Below, piece after piece: positions 7,474 to 19,206 of a stretch of DNA of 57,379 bases. Position numbers and translations under genes: made by a program. The first letter of the stretch is position 1. Every line of letters begins with the position of its first letter. The stretch comes from Streptomyces xanthophaeus (GTDB lineage Bacteria > Actinomycetota > Actinomycetes > Streptomycetales > Streptomycetaceae), in contig NZ_JOFT01000041.1 of assembly GCF_000725805.1 (NCBI RefSeq), forward strand, positions 1 to 57,379, given 5' to 3'. The notes under the pieces were generated by a model. The model was given only the letters and a program-made list of their open reading frames with translations. It was not told the DNA's origin and searched no databases.

Positions 7474-9414
7474 GTGCAGCCCGGCCGGGACCGGGGCGCC
7501 TCCGGCCGGGGGATCCTGCGGGGCGGCCGGCTGCTCCACGAACGGGCGGCCGCCGGGCCGCTGCTGCGGCTGTTCGTGCGCCTCGTGCGACGGCCGCTGC
7601 TCCCGGCTGTCCGGCTGTGGCGGCGCAACATCCAGCTCCGGGTGGTCGCCGCCACCCTGCTGATATCGCTGGCCGTGGTCCTCGCGCTCGGTTTCGTCGT
7701 CATCGCCCAGGTCAGCACGGGCCTCCTCGACGCCAAGGAGGAGGCCGCGCAGAGCCAGGCCGCGGGCGGGTTCGCGGTCGCGCAGGAGAAGGCCAACACC
7801 CCGGCGACCGTGGACGGGCCCGACGCCACCGACAACAAGGTCGGCCGCGACGCGAGCACCTGGATGAACTCGCTCGTCAAGCAGCTGGCCAGTGGCGGCC
7901 AGACCGCCTTCGAGGTGGTCGCGCTCGGCGCGGGCACCGGGGTGGAGCAGGGCGGCCCCAACGCGCTCGGCGTCCGCGGCGCGCGCGCCTCCGGCAACGT
8001 CGACCCGACCGCGAGCGTCCCGCTGGGGCTGCGCCAGGCCGTCAACCACGCCACCGGGGCCTTCAAGACCTTCTCCGAGATCCGCTACACGGCCGGATCC
8101 GGGGAGAAGGCGCCCGAGCCCGCGCTGGTCGTGGGCAAGCGGCTCACCGACATCAACGGGGAACCGTACGACCTCTACTACCTCTTCCCGCTGACCCAGG
8201 AGGAGGAGTCCCTCAACCTGGTCAAGGTCACCATCTCCACCGCCGGCCTGTTCGTCGTCGTCCTGCTCGGCGGCATCGCCTGGCTCGTCGTGCGCCAGGT
8301 CGTCACCCCCGTGCGGATGGCCGCCGGGATCGCCGAGCGGCTCTCCGACGGGCGGCTCCAGGAGCGGATGAAGGTCACCGGCGAGGACGACATCGCGCGC
8401 CTCGGCGAGGCCTTCAACAAGATGGCGCAGAACCTCCAGAACAAGATCCAGCAGCTGGAGGACCTGTCGCGGATGCAGCGCCGCTTCGTCTCGGACGTCT
8501 CGCACGAGCTGCGGACCCCGCTGACGACGGTACGGATGGCCGCGGACGTCATCCACGACGCCCGGGTCGACTTCGACCCGGTCACCGCGCGCTCCGCCGA
8601 ACTGCTGGCGGGGCAGCTCGACCGCTTCGAGTCGCTGCTGTCCGACCTGCTGGAGATCAGCCGCTTCGACGCGGGGGCCGCCGCCCTGGAGGCGGAGCCG
8701 ATCGACCTGCGGGACGTCGTGCACCGCGTCATCGGCGGGGCCGAGCCGCTCGCCGAGCACAAGGGGACCCGGATCCGGGTCCTGGGCGACAGCCAGCCCG
8801 TCATCGCCGAGGCGGACTCGCGGCGCGTGGAGCGGGTGCTGCGCAACCTCGTCGTCAACGCCGTGGAGCACGGGGAGGGCCGCGACGTCGTGGTCCGCCT
8901 CGCGTCCGCGGGCGGTGCCGTCGCGGTCGCCGTGCGGGACTACGGGGTCGGCCTCAAGCCGGGCGAGGCCACCCGCGTCTTCAACCGCTTCTGGCGGGCC
9001 GACCCGGCCCGCGCCCGGACGACCGGCGGGACCGGCCTCGGCCTGTCCATCGCCGTCGAGGACGCCCGGCTGCACGGCGGCTGGCTTCAGGCCTGGGGCG
9101 AGCCCGGCGGCGGCTCGCAGTTCCGTCTGACGCTGCCGCGGACCGCCGACGAACCGCTGCGGGGCTCGCCGATCCCGCTGGAGCCCGAGGACTCCCGGGC
9201 CAACCGGGCCAGGGCCGCCTCGGAGGCCGCGGGCAGCGCGGCGGACCGCCGGCCGCCGGAGGGCGGTGACCGCTCGCCGATACCGCCGAGGTCCGCGGTG
9301 GCCGGGGCGATGCCGGTGCCCGCCGACCCGACGGCCCTGCCCGGCAGCGGTGCGCGGGTGGTGGCCAGGCCGGCCGAGCAGTCAGCACAGGAGGACCGAG
9401 CCGATGGAGGCTGA
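7474..9414 (+). CDS. mtrB: MtrB, membrane sensor histidine kinase
   Basis: MtrB is the sensor that phosphorylates MtrA. From the GTG at 7474, one base after the mtrA stop, it has 646 residues. A first membrane helix lies near 50-75 (VVAATLLISLAVVLALGFVV), followed by an extracytoplasmic sensing region of about 190 residues and a second helix (GLFVVVLLGGIAWLVV). Then come HAMP, a dimerisation helix with phospho-acceptor His344 in SDVSHELRTPL, and an ATP-binding domain with GTGLGLSI. A disordered Arg/Pro/Ala-rich tail closes the protein. In-frame GTG codons inside mtrA could also serve as starts. It overlaps lpqB by 11 bases, so the three genes form one operon. Confidence 0.95.
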   Translation: MQPGRDRGASGRGILRGGRLLHERAAAGPLLRLFVRLVRRPLLPAVRLWRRNIQLRVVAATLLISLAVVLALGFVVIAQVSTGLLDAKEEAAQSQAAGGFAVAQEKANTPATVDGPDATDNKVGRDASTWMNSLVKQLASGGQTAFEVVALGAGTGVEQGGPNALGVRGARASGNVDPTASVPLGLRQAVNHATGAFKTFSEIRYTAGSGEKAPEPALVVGKRLTDINGEPYDLYYLFPLTQEEESLNLVKVTISTAGLFVVVLLGGIAWLVVRQVVTPVRMAAGIAERLSDGRLQERMKVTGEDDIARLGEAFNKMAQNLQNKIQQLEDLSRMQRRFVSDVSHELRTPLTTVRMAADVIHDARVDFDPVTARSAELLAGQLDRFESLLSDLLEISRFDAGAAALEAEPIDLRDVVHRVIGGAEPLAEHKGTRIRVLGDSQPVIAEADSRRVERVLRNLVVNAVEHGEGRDVVVRLASAGGAVAVAVRDYGVGLKPGEATRVFNRFWRADPARARTTGGTGLGLSIAVEDARLHGGWLQAWGEPGGGSQFRLTLPRTADEPLRGSPIPLEPEDSRANRARAASEAAGSAADRRPPEGGDRSPIPPRSAVAGAMPVPADPTALPGSGARVVARPAEQSAQEDRADGG

Positions 9415-11329
9415 GCCCATGGCCGGGCGGGCGGGGAACGAAGGGGCGGGGAGCGCAGAGGCGGGGAACGAAGGGGCGGGGAACGTGCGGGACGGCGGCC
9501 GGGTCCGGATGCGCGGGCGGCGCCCGCGCATCCTGAGGGCGTACGCCCTCGCACTGGCCGTGCTGCTGACGGCGGGCTGCGCCTCCATGCCCGACCACGG
9601 CGAGATCCGTCCGGTGGAGGCCTCGCAGGGCGTCGACTCCCAGGTGCGGGTCTTCAGCGTCCCGCCCGCCGACAAGGCCAGCGCGGCCGAGATCGTCGAC
9701 GGCTTCCTGGAAGCCATGACCAGTGACGACCCGCAGCTGGAGACGGCCCGCAAGTACCTCACCGAGGACGCCGCCAAGAGCTGGAAGCCCGGCTCCGCCG
9801 TCACCGTCCTGTCCGCGGGCCTCGACCGGCGCTCGGTGCAGGGCGAGAAGGACCCCGCGGGGCCCCGCTGGAAGGTCACCGGCAAGAAGCTTGCGACGGT
9901 CGACGAGCGCAGCGCCTACCAGCCGGAGACCGGGGACGAGCAGTACGAGGAGTTCCTCCAGCTCACCCAGGAGAACAAGCAGTGGCGGATCACGAGCCCG
10001 CCGAGCACCCTGGTCCTGTCCGAGTCCGACTTCCAGCGCATCTACATGCCCGTCAACAAGTACTACTTCGCCGGCGGCACGCTCGTCGCCGACCAGGTGT
10101 ACGTGCGCCAGCGCAACGACCCCGAATCGCGCATGGACCCCACCACGCAGACCGTGCAGTCGCTGCTCGCGGGCCCGTCCAAGTGGCTCGGACCGGTCGT
10201 CGCCTCCAGCTTCCCCACCGGTACGGAGCTGCGCCAGGGCACCAAGTCCCTCTCGTACGACGGCCAGAACACGCTGCGCGTGCCGCTCAACGACAAGGCG
10301 GACAACGTCGCGCAGCCGCAGTGCCAGAAGATGGCCACCCAACTCCTGTACACGGTGCGGGAGCTGTCGGCCTCTAGGCTGGAGCGGGTCGAACTGCTGC
10401 GCTCCGACGCCAAGTCCTCCTCGCTGTGCGTGGTGACCGAGGCCGCCGCGGCCGTGATCGCGAACCGGGTCCGCGCCCCCGAGTACCAGTACTACGTCGA
10501 CGGCGAGGGCCGGCTGGTCCGGATGAAGCTCGACGTCACCAGTGAGGACCCGCAGAGCCGCCCCGAACGGGTGCCGGTGCCGCTGCCCCCCACCTTCAAG
10601 GCGGCCTCGGCGGCCGTGGCGCACGACGAGCGGCACGCCGCGGTCGTCTCCGAGGACGGGCACGGGCTGTACGTGGTCCAGCTGTCGGCAGGGGAGAGCG
10701 TGCCGCCACCGGCGGTCACCAGCAAGGGGAGCAAGCCGAACGGGCTGAGCGCGCCCAGCTGGGACGCGGCGGGCGACGTGTGGGTCGCGGACCAGGACCC
10801 GCAGCACCCCGCGCTGTGGCGGGTGCCGAACGGCACCGCGACCGCGGAGAAGGTCCAGGTGGCCGGACTCGACGGCGGGCGCATCCTCTCGCTGAAGGTC
10901 TCCTCCGACGGGGTGCGGATCGCGCTGCTCGTGGAGCGCGGCAGCCGCAAGACCCTCTACATCGGGCGGATCGAACGCCCCGACGGCAAGGGGGACACCT
11001 CGGCCGTGTCGGTGCGCGAGCTGCGCCCGGCCGCCCCGCAGATGGCCGAGGTGACGGCGATGAGCTGGGCGCCGCGGGGCCGGCTGCTGGTGGTGGGCCG
11101 CGAGAGCCTCGGGGTCCGGCAGGCCCGGTACATGCTGGCGGACGGGTCGATGGTCGCGGGCAGCCTGCCCGGGGCCACCGGGCTCATCGCGGTCGCGGCC
11201 TCGGAGGACGAGACGAAGGTGCGGCCGGTGGTCGCGTACCTGGAGGACGACGGGATCGTGTGGCTGCCGCCGGGGGCGCAGTGGCGCACGGTGGCGCCGG
11301 ACGGACGGGCGCCGGTCTACCCGGGCTGA
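9404..11329 (+). CDS. lpqB: LpqB, lipoprotein partner of MtrAB
   Basis: LpqB is an extracytoplasmic lipoprotein that interacts with MtrB and modulates its signalling. I choose the ATG at 9404, preceded by GGAGG and overlapping the mtrB stop by 11 bases; ATG at 9419 or 9509 would also be in frame. A lipobox LLTAGC follows a hydrophobic helix (AYALALAVLLTAGC), so the mature protein starts at that cysteine. Next are a GerMN-type domain (about 200-320) and a C-terminal beta-propeller-like LpqB domain. Oddly, the residues before the signal helix contain a repeated GNEGAG motif, caused by near-identical DNA repeats at about 9430-9485. This makes the pre-signal tail unusually long. Confidence 0.93.
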   Translation: MEAEPMAGRAGNEGAGSAEAGNEGAGNVRDGGRVRMRGRRPRILRAYALALAVLLTAGCASMPDHGEIRPVEASQGVDSQVRVFSVPPADKASAAEIVDGFLEAMTSDDPQLETARKYLTEDAAKSWKPGSAVTVLSAGLDRRSVQGEKDPAGPRWKVTGKKLATVDERSAYQPETGDEQYEEFLQLTQENKQWRITSPPSTLVLSESDFQRIYMPVNKYYFAGGTLVADQVYVRQRNDPESRMDPTTQTVQSLLAGPSKWLGPVVASSFPTGTELRQGTKSLSYDGQNTLRVPLNDKADNVAQPQCQKMATQLLYTVRELSASRLERVELLRSDAKSSSLCVVTEAAAAVIANRVRAPEYQYYVDGEGRLVRMKLDVTSEDPQSRPERVPVPLPPTFKAASAAVAHDERHAAVVSEDGHGLYVVQLSAGESVPPPAVTSKGSKPNGLSAPSWDAAGDVWVADQDPQHPALWRVPNGTATAEKVQVAGLDGGRILSLKVSSDGVRIALLVERGSRKTLYIGRIERPDGKGDTSAVSVRELRPAAPQMAEVTAMSWAPRGRLLVVGRESLGVRQARYMLADGSMVAGSLPGATGLIAVAASEDETKVRPVVAYLEDDGIVWLPPGAQWRTVAPDGRAPVYPG

Positions 11330-11331
11330 CC

Positions 11332-11363
11332 GGGCTGACCGGGCCGGCCGGGCCGGTCAGCCC
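11332..11363 (+). terminator. GC-rich hairpin after lpqB
   Basis: Perfect 11-bp arms (GGGCTGACCGG and its complement) surround a 10-base loop, starting three bases after the lpqB stop. There is no T tract, as is usual in Streptomyces. It may end or attenuate the mtrAB-lpqB transcript before the ComF-like gene. Confidence 0.6.
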
Positions 11364-11430
11364 GGCCGGGCTACGGGCTCGTCGTCCACAGGGGTGGCGG
11401 CTGCCCGCGCCGCCCGGGAGAGTGGACGTC

Positions 11431-12165
11431 ATGCGGGGGTGGTGGCAGGAGCTCGCGGGGCTGGTGCTGCCGGCCGACTGCGCCGGGTGCGGGGCCGCCC
11501 GGGCGCTGCTGTGCGCCGTCTGCCGGGAAGCGCTGAGCGGTTCGGGCGCGGGTCCGGTGCGGCCCTGGCCGCGGCCCGCCGGGCTGCCGGTGGTGCATGC
11601 GGCCGCCGTATACGAGGAGGCCGTACGGGCCGTCGTGCTGGCCCACAAGGAGCGCGGGGTGCTGCCCCTGGCCGGATGGCTGGGCGGGGCCCTGGCGGTG
11701 GCCGTCAGCTCCGTCCTGGCGGGTGCGGGCGGGGAGGTGGCCCTGGTCCCGGTGCCCTCGGCGCGGCGGCAGGTCCGCGCACGCGGGCACGATCCGGCGC
11801 GCAGGACCGCGCTGGCGGCCGCGGCGCGGCTGCGGCGGGCCGGTGTCCGCGCGCGGGTGGCGCCCGTACTGCGTCAGCGGCGGGCGGTGGCGGACCAGGC
11901 GGGCCTGGGGGCGCGGGAGCGCCGGGAGAACCTCCGGGGGGCGCTGGAGGTGTGCCGGTACGGGGCGCGGGTGACGGCCGGGGCCCGGATCGTGCTCGTG
12001 GACGACTTGATCACCACCGGAGCGACCCTCGCGGAGGCGGCGCGTGCGGTGCGGGCTGCGGGCCTGGTGGGGGCCGTTCCGAGGGCTGCGGTGGTGGCTG
12101 CGGCGGCGGACTCCTTCGTACAGATCCGGTCGGCAACGCGCAGAGGGCAAAAATCTTGTGAATAG
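11431..12165 (+). CDS. ComF-family phosphoribosyltransferase-like protein
   Basis: The 244-residue protein has the ComF layout. An N-terminal zinc-ribbon (CAGCGAARALLCAVC, two CxxC pairs) is followed by a phosphoribosyltransferase fold with the PRPP loop VLVDDLITTGATL near residues 188-200. ComFC proteins are required for DNA uptake in competent bacteria, but the family is also widespread in species without known competence, where its role is unclear. The ATG at 11431 (MRGWWQEL) is the natural start; the longer open frame upstream only shadows lpqB. The C-terminal ~15 residues are less conserved in style. It lies downstream of lpqB but is separated from it by a hairpin. Confidence 0.88.
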   Translation: MRGWWQELAGLVLPADCAGCGAARALLCAVCREALSGSGAGPVRPWPRPAGLPVVHAAAVYEEAVRAVVLAHKERGVLPLAGWLGGALAVAVSSVLAGAGGEVALVPVPSARRQVRARGHDPARRTALAAAARLRRAGVRARVAPVLRQRRAVADQAGLGARERRENLRGALEVCRYGARVTAGARIVLVDDLITTGATLAEAARAVRAAGLVGAVPRAAVVAAAADSFVQIRSATRRGQKSCE

Positions 12166-12510
12166 ATTTGGAACTGGAGGGGAAGGCCCATCGTTGCAGG
12201 TAGTAAGAGTGAACAGCCACCTGAACGGAGGTACGTTCCGGTAGCGGGTGCCGACAACCGCCATTGAGAGATATGTTCGGTTGTGAGGAACTGGCGAACC
12301 TTGGGCCCCACGCATCGGATCGCAAGTTTTGGAAATCTTCGTGTCAGGAGGCTGTCTCTCGACTCCGAAGTCGGTGGGGTGCAGATCTTGCCGATGGGGG
12401 AGGAGGAGGTGAAAGTCGCCAAGTCCGAGACTCCGGTGTTCATCGGAGTCTGGTGCGAAAGGGAGACGCTTCGCCCCATGAGGCGGAGCTATCCGGGAAC
12501 GGAGTTCTGC
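12166..12510 (+). promoter_or_regulatory. 345-base leader in front of hpf
   Basis: No gene is supported here, although a frame in phase with hpf stays open from 12283. Two copies of GGAACTGG occur (about 12169 and 12287), resembling the -35 GGAAC of ECF/stress sigma promoters; the first is followed about 17 bases later by CGTTG. Two hairpins are possible: ACAACCG at 12254-12260 with CGGTTGT at 12278-12284, and GACTCCG at 12429-12435 with CGGAGTC at 12444-12450. The region has lower GC than the neighbours. These features suit a stress-controlled gene but are only suggestive. Confidence 0.4.
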
Positions 12511-13206
12511 GTGGACATCGTCGTCAAGGGCCGCAAGACCGAGGTGCCCGACCGGTTCCGCAAGCACGTGGCCGAGAAGCTGAATCCGGAGCGGATCCAG
12601 AAGCTCGACGCCAAGGTGATCAGCTTGGACGTCGAGGTGTCCAAGGAGCACAACCCGCGCCAGGCCGACCGTTCCGACCGCGTGGAGATCACCCTGCGTT
12701 CGCGGGGTCCGGTGATCCGGGCCGAGGCCGCCGCTGCTGACCCGTATGCGGCACTCGACCTCGCTCAGGACAAGCTCGAGGCCCGGCTGCGCAAGCAGCA
12801 CGACAAGCGCCACACCCGGCGCGGCAGCGGACGCATCTCGGCGGCAGAGGTCGCCGACGTCGTACCGGACGCCGCGGTCCTGAACGGGAACGGAGAGCCG
12901 GTCTCCGAGGAGAAGGCGGACGCGATTCCGACCACGAGGATCGGATCGCTGGAAGTGCAGGGCGAAGGCCCGCTGATCGTCCGCGAGAAGACCCACTCGG
13001 CCGCACCCATGTCGCTCGACCAGGCCCTGTACGAAATGGAACTGGTCGGCCACGACTTCTATCTGTTCGTCGACTCCGAGACCAAACTGCCCAGCGTCGT
13101 CTACCGGCGCCACGCCTATGACTACGGAGTCATCCACGTGAACCCGGACGGTGCCTCCAGTTCCGAGGAACCGCGCGGCGGTGCCGGCGGAGCGCTCGGC
13201 GGCTGA
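12511..13206 (+). CDS. hpf: Long-form ribosome hibernation promoting factor
   Basis: HPF binds the decoding centre and joins two 70S ribosomes into inactive 100S dimers in stationary phase or stress. The GTG at 12511 (MDIVVKGRKTEVPDRFRKHV) has GGAG 6 bases upstream and gives 231 residues. An S30AE/YfiA beta-alpha-beta domain occupies residues 1-105, a charged linker follows, and the C-terminal dimerisation domain is visible in MSLDQALYEMELVGHDFYLF and VIHVNPDG. That two-domain form is the standard one in actinobacteria. The next gene is a response regulator about 200 bases downstream behind a terminator. Confidence 0.95.
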   Translation: MDIVVKGRKTEVPDRFRKHVAEKLNPERIQKLDAKVISLDVEVSKEHNPRQADRSDRVEITLRSRGPVIRAEAAAADPYAALDLAQDKLEARLRKQHDKRHTRRGSGRISAAEVADVVPDAAVLNGNGEPVSEEKADAIPTTRIGSLEVQGEGPLIVREKTHSAAPMSLDQALYEMELVGHDFYLFVDSETKLPSVVYRRHAYDYGVIHVNPDGASSSEEPRGGAGGALGG

Positions 13207-13222
13207 GCACATCCATTTCTTT

Positions 13223-13256
13223 GCCCCTGCGGGTCGCCGAGGCGTCCCGCAGGGGC
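13223..13256 (+). terminator. Terminator after hpf
   Basis: Perfect 11-bp arms GCCCCTGCGGG and CCCGCAGGGGC are separated by a 12-base loop, beginning 16 bases after the hpf stop. Confidence 0.8.
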
Positions 13257-13410
13257 ACCTGTATGAACGCGTATGCGCCAGAGGCTTGCCGACAGACCCC
13301 CGCGCCGTGGTGCGGGCATGGAATCATGGCGGGCAGTCAACCGGCGGCGGTGCCCTTCCGGTTGGTCCAGCAGTTCGGGCACACGCAGGGCACATGCAGG
13401 GGGAGGAACG

Positions 13411-14151
13411 ATGGCGGACAGCTTCGGGCCGGTGCGCGGTGACGACGGCGCGGGCTGCCGTGAGGCGGATCCGGCGGGGGTTTCGGCCGGTGAGCCCATC
13501 CGGGTGCTCGTGGTCGACGACCACGCACTCTTCCGGCGCGGGCTGGAGATCGTCCTCGCGCAGGAGGAGGACATCCAGGTCGTCGGCGAGGCCGGGGACG
13601 GCGCGGAGGCGGTGGACAAGGCCGCGGACCTGCTGCCGGACATCGTGCTGATGGACGTGCGGATGCCCCGGCGCGGCGGCATCGAGGCCTGCACCTCGAT
13701 CAAGGAGGTGGCCCCCTCCGCGAAGATCATCATGCTGACGATCAGCGACGAGGAGGCGGACCTCTACGACGCGATCAAGGCGGGCGCGACCGGATACCTC
13801 CTCAAGGAGATCTCCACCGACGAGGTCGCCACGGCGATCCGGGCGGTGGCGGACGGGCAGTCGCAGATCAGCCCCTCGATGGCCTCGAAGCTGCTCACCG
13901 AGTTCAAGTCGATGATCCAGCGCACCGACGAGCGGCGGCTGGTGCCGGCGCCGAGGCTGACGGACCGCGAGCTGGAGGTCCTGAAGCTGGTGGCGACGGG
14001 CATGAACAACCGGGACATCGCCAAGCAGTTGTTCATCTCCGAGAACACGGTGAAGAACCACGTGCGCAACATCCTGGAGAAGCTCCAGCTGCACTCCCGC
14101 ATGGAGGCCGTGGTCTACGCGATGCGGGAGAAGATCCTGGAGATCCGCTAG
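13411..14151 (+). CDS. NarL/FixJ-family response regulator
   Basis: The start is the ATG at 13411, with GGGAGG 4 bases upstream. The 246 residues have a ~28-residue variable head, a receiver domain (VVDDH at 34-38, phospho-acceptor Asp82 in VLMDVRMP, switch Lys in GYLLKE) and a C-terminal LuxR-type helix-turn-helix ([20 protein letters not shown], then [15 protein letters not shown]). All phosphorylation residues are present, so it should be a working regulator. No histidine kinase lies next to it, so its partner is unknown. GC-rich inverted repeats at about 14160-14210 between it and the convergent YcaQ-like gene may end both transcripts. Confidence 0.95.
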   Translation: MADSFGPVRGDDGAGCREADPAGVSAGEPIRVLVVDDHALFRRGLEIVLAQEEDIQVVGEAGDGAEAVDKAADLLPDIVLMDVRMPRRGGIEACTSIKEVAPSAKIIMLTISDEEADLYDAIKAGATGYLLKEISTDEVATAIRAVADGQSQISPSMASKLLTEFKSMIQRTDERRLVPAPRLTDRELEVLKLVATGMNNRDIAKQLFISENTVKNHVRNILEKLQLHSRMEAVVYAMREKILEIR

Positions 14152-14203
14152 CCGCTCTCCCCGGCGGGGGCCCTGGCGGGGCCCCGGCGAGGGCCCCGGC
14201 CGG

Positions 14204-15397
14204 TCACGGGCGCTGCGCGCGGAGCTCCGCGGTGACGGCGGCGGCCTCGGCGGGGGAGGCCGCGCGTTCGACGCGTACCTCCTCGCAGCCCACCCAGCGC
14301 GCGGCCTCCCACAGGGCCCCGGCCATGGCGGCAGCGGCGCGGGGAGTCTCCAGGGAGAGCTGACGGGCGACCAGGGTGGTGCCCTCGCGGGCCGGGTCCA
14401 CGCGGCCCTGGAGCCGGCCGCCTGCCAGCAGCGGCATCGCGAAGTACCCGTGCACCCGCTTGGGCTTGGGGACGTACGCCTCCAGGCGGTGCGTGAACCC
14501 GAAGATCCGTTCCGTGCGCGGGCGGTCCCACACCAGGGAGTCGAACGGGGAGAGCAGCGTGGTGCGGTGGCGGCCCCGGGGGACCGTCGCGAGCGCCTCG
14601 GGGTCCGCCCAGGCCGCCTTGGACCAGCCCTCGACCTCCACAGGGACCAGCCCGGAGTCCGCGATGACCGAGTCGACCTGTGCGCCGCCCAGGCGGTGGT
14701 AGTCGGCGATGTCGGCACGGGTGCCGACGCCGAGGGACCGGCCGGCCAGGGCGACGAGGCGGCGCATGCACTCGCGGTCGTCGAGGTCGTCGTGGAGCAG
14801 GGCGTCGGGCACGGCCCGCTCGGGCAGGTCGTAGACCCGCTTCCAGCCGCGGCGCTCGCCGCACACCACCTCGCCGGTGTCGAGCAGCCACTCCACGGCG
14901 ATCTTGGTCTCGGACCAGTCGAACCACTCGCCGCCGTTCTTGGTGCCGCCGAGCTCGCTGGAGGTCAGCGGACCGTCGGCCTTCAGGCGGTCCAGGACCG
15001 TCTGCGTCGAGCGGTCCTTGTCCTGGAGCACGTGCCAGCGGTGGCCGCGCACCCGGTTGGCCCGGCGGCGGAAGGCGAAGTGCGGCCACTCCTCGACGGG
15101 CAGGATGCAGGCGGCGTGCGACCAGTACTCGAAGGCGTGCCGGTCGGACCAGTACGCCGCCTCCACCGTGTCGCGGCCGACCGCGCCGAGGCGGGCGTAG
15201 GGGATCAGCTCGTGCGACCGGGCCAGGACCGAGATCGTGTCCAGCTGTACGGCGCCCAGGTGCCGCAGGACCCCGCGCACCCCCGCGCGCCGGTCGGGGG
15301 CCCCGATGAACCCCTGGGCGCGCAGCGCGATGCGCCGGGCCTCGTCGGCGGACAGGGACAGGGTCGGCTGCGGCTGGCCGGGCAGGGTCGCGGTCAT
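14204..15397 (-). CDS. YcaQ/AlkX-like winged-helix DNA glycosylase
   Basis: The 397 residues match the HTH_42 winged-helix family that includes E. coli YcaQ, a glycosylase that unhooks interstrand crosslinks and removes N-alkylated bases. The conserved catalytic Q-x-D motif of the YcaQ branch is visible as [21 protein letters not shown] (Gln51, Asp53). The streptomycete AlkZ that repairs azinomycin adducts has Q-x-Q instead, so this should be the broader-specificity branch. Other family blocks are [14 protein letters not shown] and [21 protein letters not shown] (shown in part). The start is leaderless-looking: TAGGCT on the minus strand ends 6 bases before the ATG. Confidence 0.85.
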   Translation of the reverse strand: MTATLPGQPQPTLSLSADEARRIALRAQGFIGAPDRRAGVRGVLRHLGAVQLDTISVLARSHELIPYARLGAVGRDTVEAAYWSDRHAFEYWSHAACILPVEEWPHFAFRRRANRVRGHRWHVLQDKDRSTQTVLDRLKADGPLTSSELGGTKNGGEWFDWSETKIAVEWLLDTGEVVCGERRGWKRVYDLPERAVPDALLHDDLDDRECMRRLVALAGRSLGVGTRADIADYHRLGGAQVDSVIADSGLVPVEVEGWSKAAWADPEALATVPRGRHRTTLLSPFDSLVWDRPRTERIFGFTHRLEAYVPKPKRVHGYFAMPLLAGGRLQGRVDPAREGTTLVARQLSLETPRAAAAMAGALWEAARWVGCEEVRVERAASPAEAAAVTAELRAQRP

Positions 15398-15403
15398 GCC
15401 CGG

Positions 15404-15409
15404 AGCCTA
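15404..15409 (-). promoter_or_regulatory. -10 element of the YcaQ-like gene (leaderless)
   Basis: On the minus strand TAGGCT is followed by 6 bases and then the ATG, so the transcript would begin at or next to the start codon. The TAG of this element is also the stop codon of the upstream acetyltransferase gene. No good -35 is visible. Confidence 0.45.
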
Positions 15410-15988
15410 GAGGCCGCCACTGACAGCGGGCAGGTACGGGAGCGCGGGCGTCAGCCCGAGGTCCGAGGGGAGCAGGGCGCCGACCCAGGAGTCCCGGGCG
15501 GTGCCGTTCCTGACCAGGGCGGCCCGCAGCAGCCCTTCGATGCGGAAGCCGGCCTTCTCGGCGACGGCGCGCGAACCGTCGTTGCCGACCTCGGCGCGCC
15601 ATTCCAGCCGTACGGCGCCCAGCTCGGTGAAGGACCAGCGGGCGACGGCCCGTACGGCCTCGGTCATGTAGCCGCGGCCGCGGTGCTCGCGGACCGTCCA
15701 GTAGCCGATCTCGTACGCGTCCGCTTCGCGGCGGTGCACGCCGAGGGCGGCGACCAGCGGGCCGCCGGGGCCCAGGCGCACGGCGAAGCTGTGGGCGGTG
15801 CCGTCGCGCCAGCCGTCCGGGACGACCTCGGTCACGAAGCGGCGGGCGTGCTCCCGCTCGTAGGGGGAGGGGACCATCGTCCAGCGCTGGATGCCGGGGT
15901 CCTGGGCGGCCGCGTGGACCTCGTCCTCGTCGGCGGGGCCGAAGGGCCGCAGGTCCAGCCGGTCGGTGAGCAGGGTGGTGGGTTCCAT
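15407..15988 (-). CDS. GNAT-family N-acetyltransferase (RimJ/RimL-like)
   Basis: The ATG at 15986-15988 gives 193 residues of RimJ/RimL type. Visible features are [17 protein letters not shown] at the N terminus, the acetyl-CoA loop [19 protein letters not shown] near residues 99-117, and [20 protein letters not shown]. Such enzymes acetylate amino groups of proteins or small molecules; the substrate cannot be told from sequence. The start has no strong ribosome site. It lies 9 bases upstream of the YcaQ-like gene on the same strand and diverges from secA. Confidence 0.88.
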   Translation of the reverse strand: MEPTTLLTDRLDLRPFGPADEDEVHAAAQDPGIQRWTMVPSPYEREHARRFVTEVVPDGWRDGTAHSFAVRLGPGGPLVAALGVHRREADAYEIGYWTVREHRGRGYMTEAVRAVARWSFTELGAVRLEWRAEVGNDGSRAVAEKAGFRIEGLLRAALVRNGTARDSWVGALLPSDLGLTPALPYLPAVSGGL

Positions 15989-16228
15989 GAACGGATTCTG
16001 CTGGCGGCCGGGGGAGGAGGCGAAGGCTTTTCCGCAAAGAGGCGGCGTGAACCGCGGCACCTTCGGGGGCCCCCGTACGTTCTCATTCCGGGCGCCCGTG
16101 CCCTGGCGGTACGGCGGACCTCCCGACGCGACCACGTCCTCGCTTACGATGGCCGTTGCGGTGGGGCCCACCTGCCGTGCCCGTGTACGTACAGTGCCCA
16201 GGCCCGACCGGCAAGGAGACAAACCTCG

Positions 16229-19033
<2,805 letters not shown>

Positions 19034-19055
19034 CCCCGCTGGGGTCGTGAGCCAC

Positions 19056-19096
19056 CGGCCGGGGCCGGGCACCTTCGCGGTGTCCGGCCCCGGCCG
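19056..19096 (+). terminator. Terminator after secA
   Basis: A long GC hairpin has arms CGGCCGGGGCCGG and CCGGCCCCGGCCG around a loop that can pair further, followed by TTTC, about 22 bases after the secA stop. Confidence 0.85.
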
Positions 19097-19151
19097 TTTC
19101 GCGTCCCGCGTGGGGTCGGGGCCGGGTGGCGGGCCGGGTGCGGCGTCGTTG

Positions 19152-19168
19152 CCGGGGCTCCGCCCCGG
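19152..19168 (-). terminator. Short hairpin downstream of the Rv3235-like gene
   Basis: CCGGGGC and GCCCCGG close over TCC. It is 39 bases past the end of the minus-strand gene and could end that transcript. No T tract. Confidence 0.35.
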
Positions 19169-19206
19169 GCCCCTGTGCCGCGCGTGCCTGCGGGGCCGGG
19201 GGCACG

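Noticed and set aside
12283..12510. In-frame extension of hpf to an upstream ATG
   Set aside because: The GTG at 12511 has a good GGAG site and begins exactly where the S30AE fold starts; the extension has no matching residues in HPF proteins that I know.
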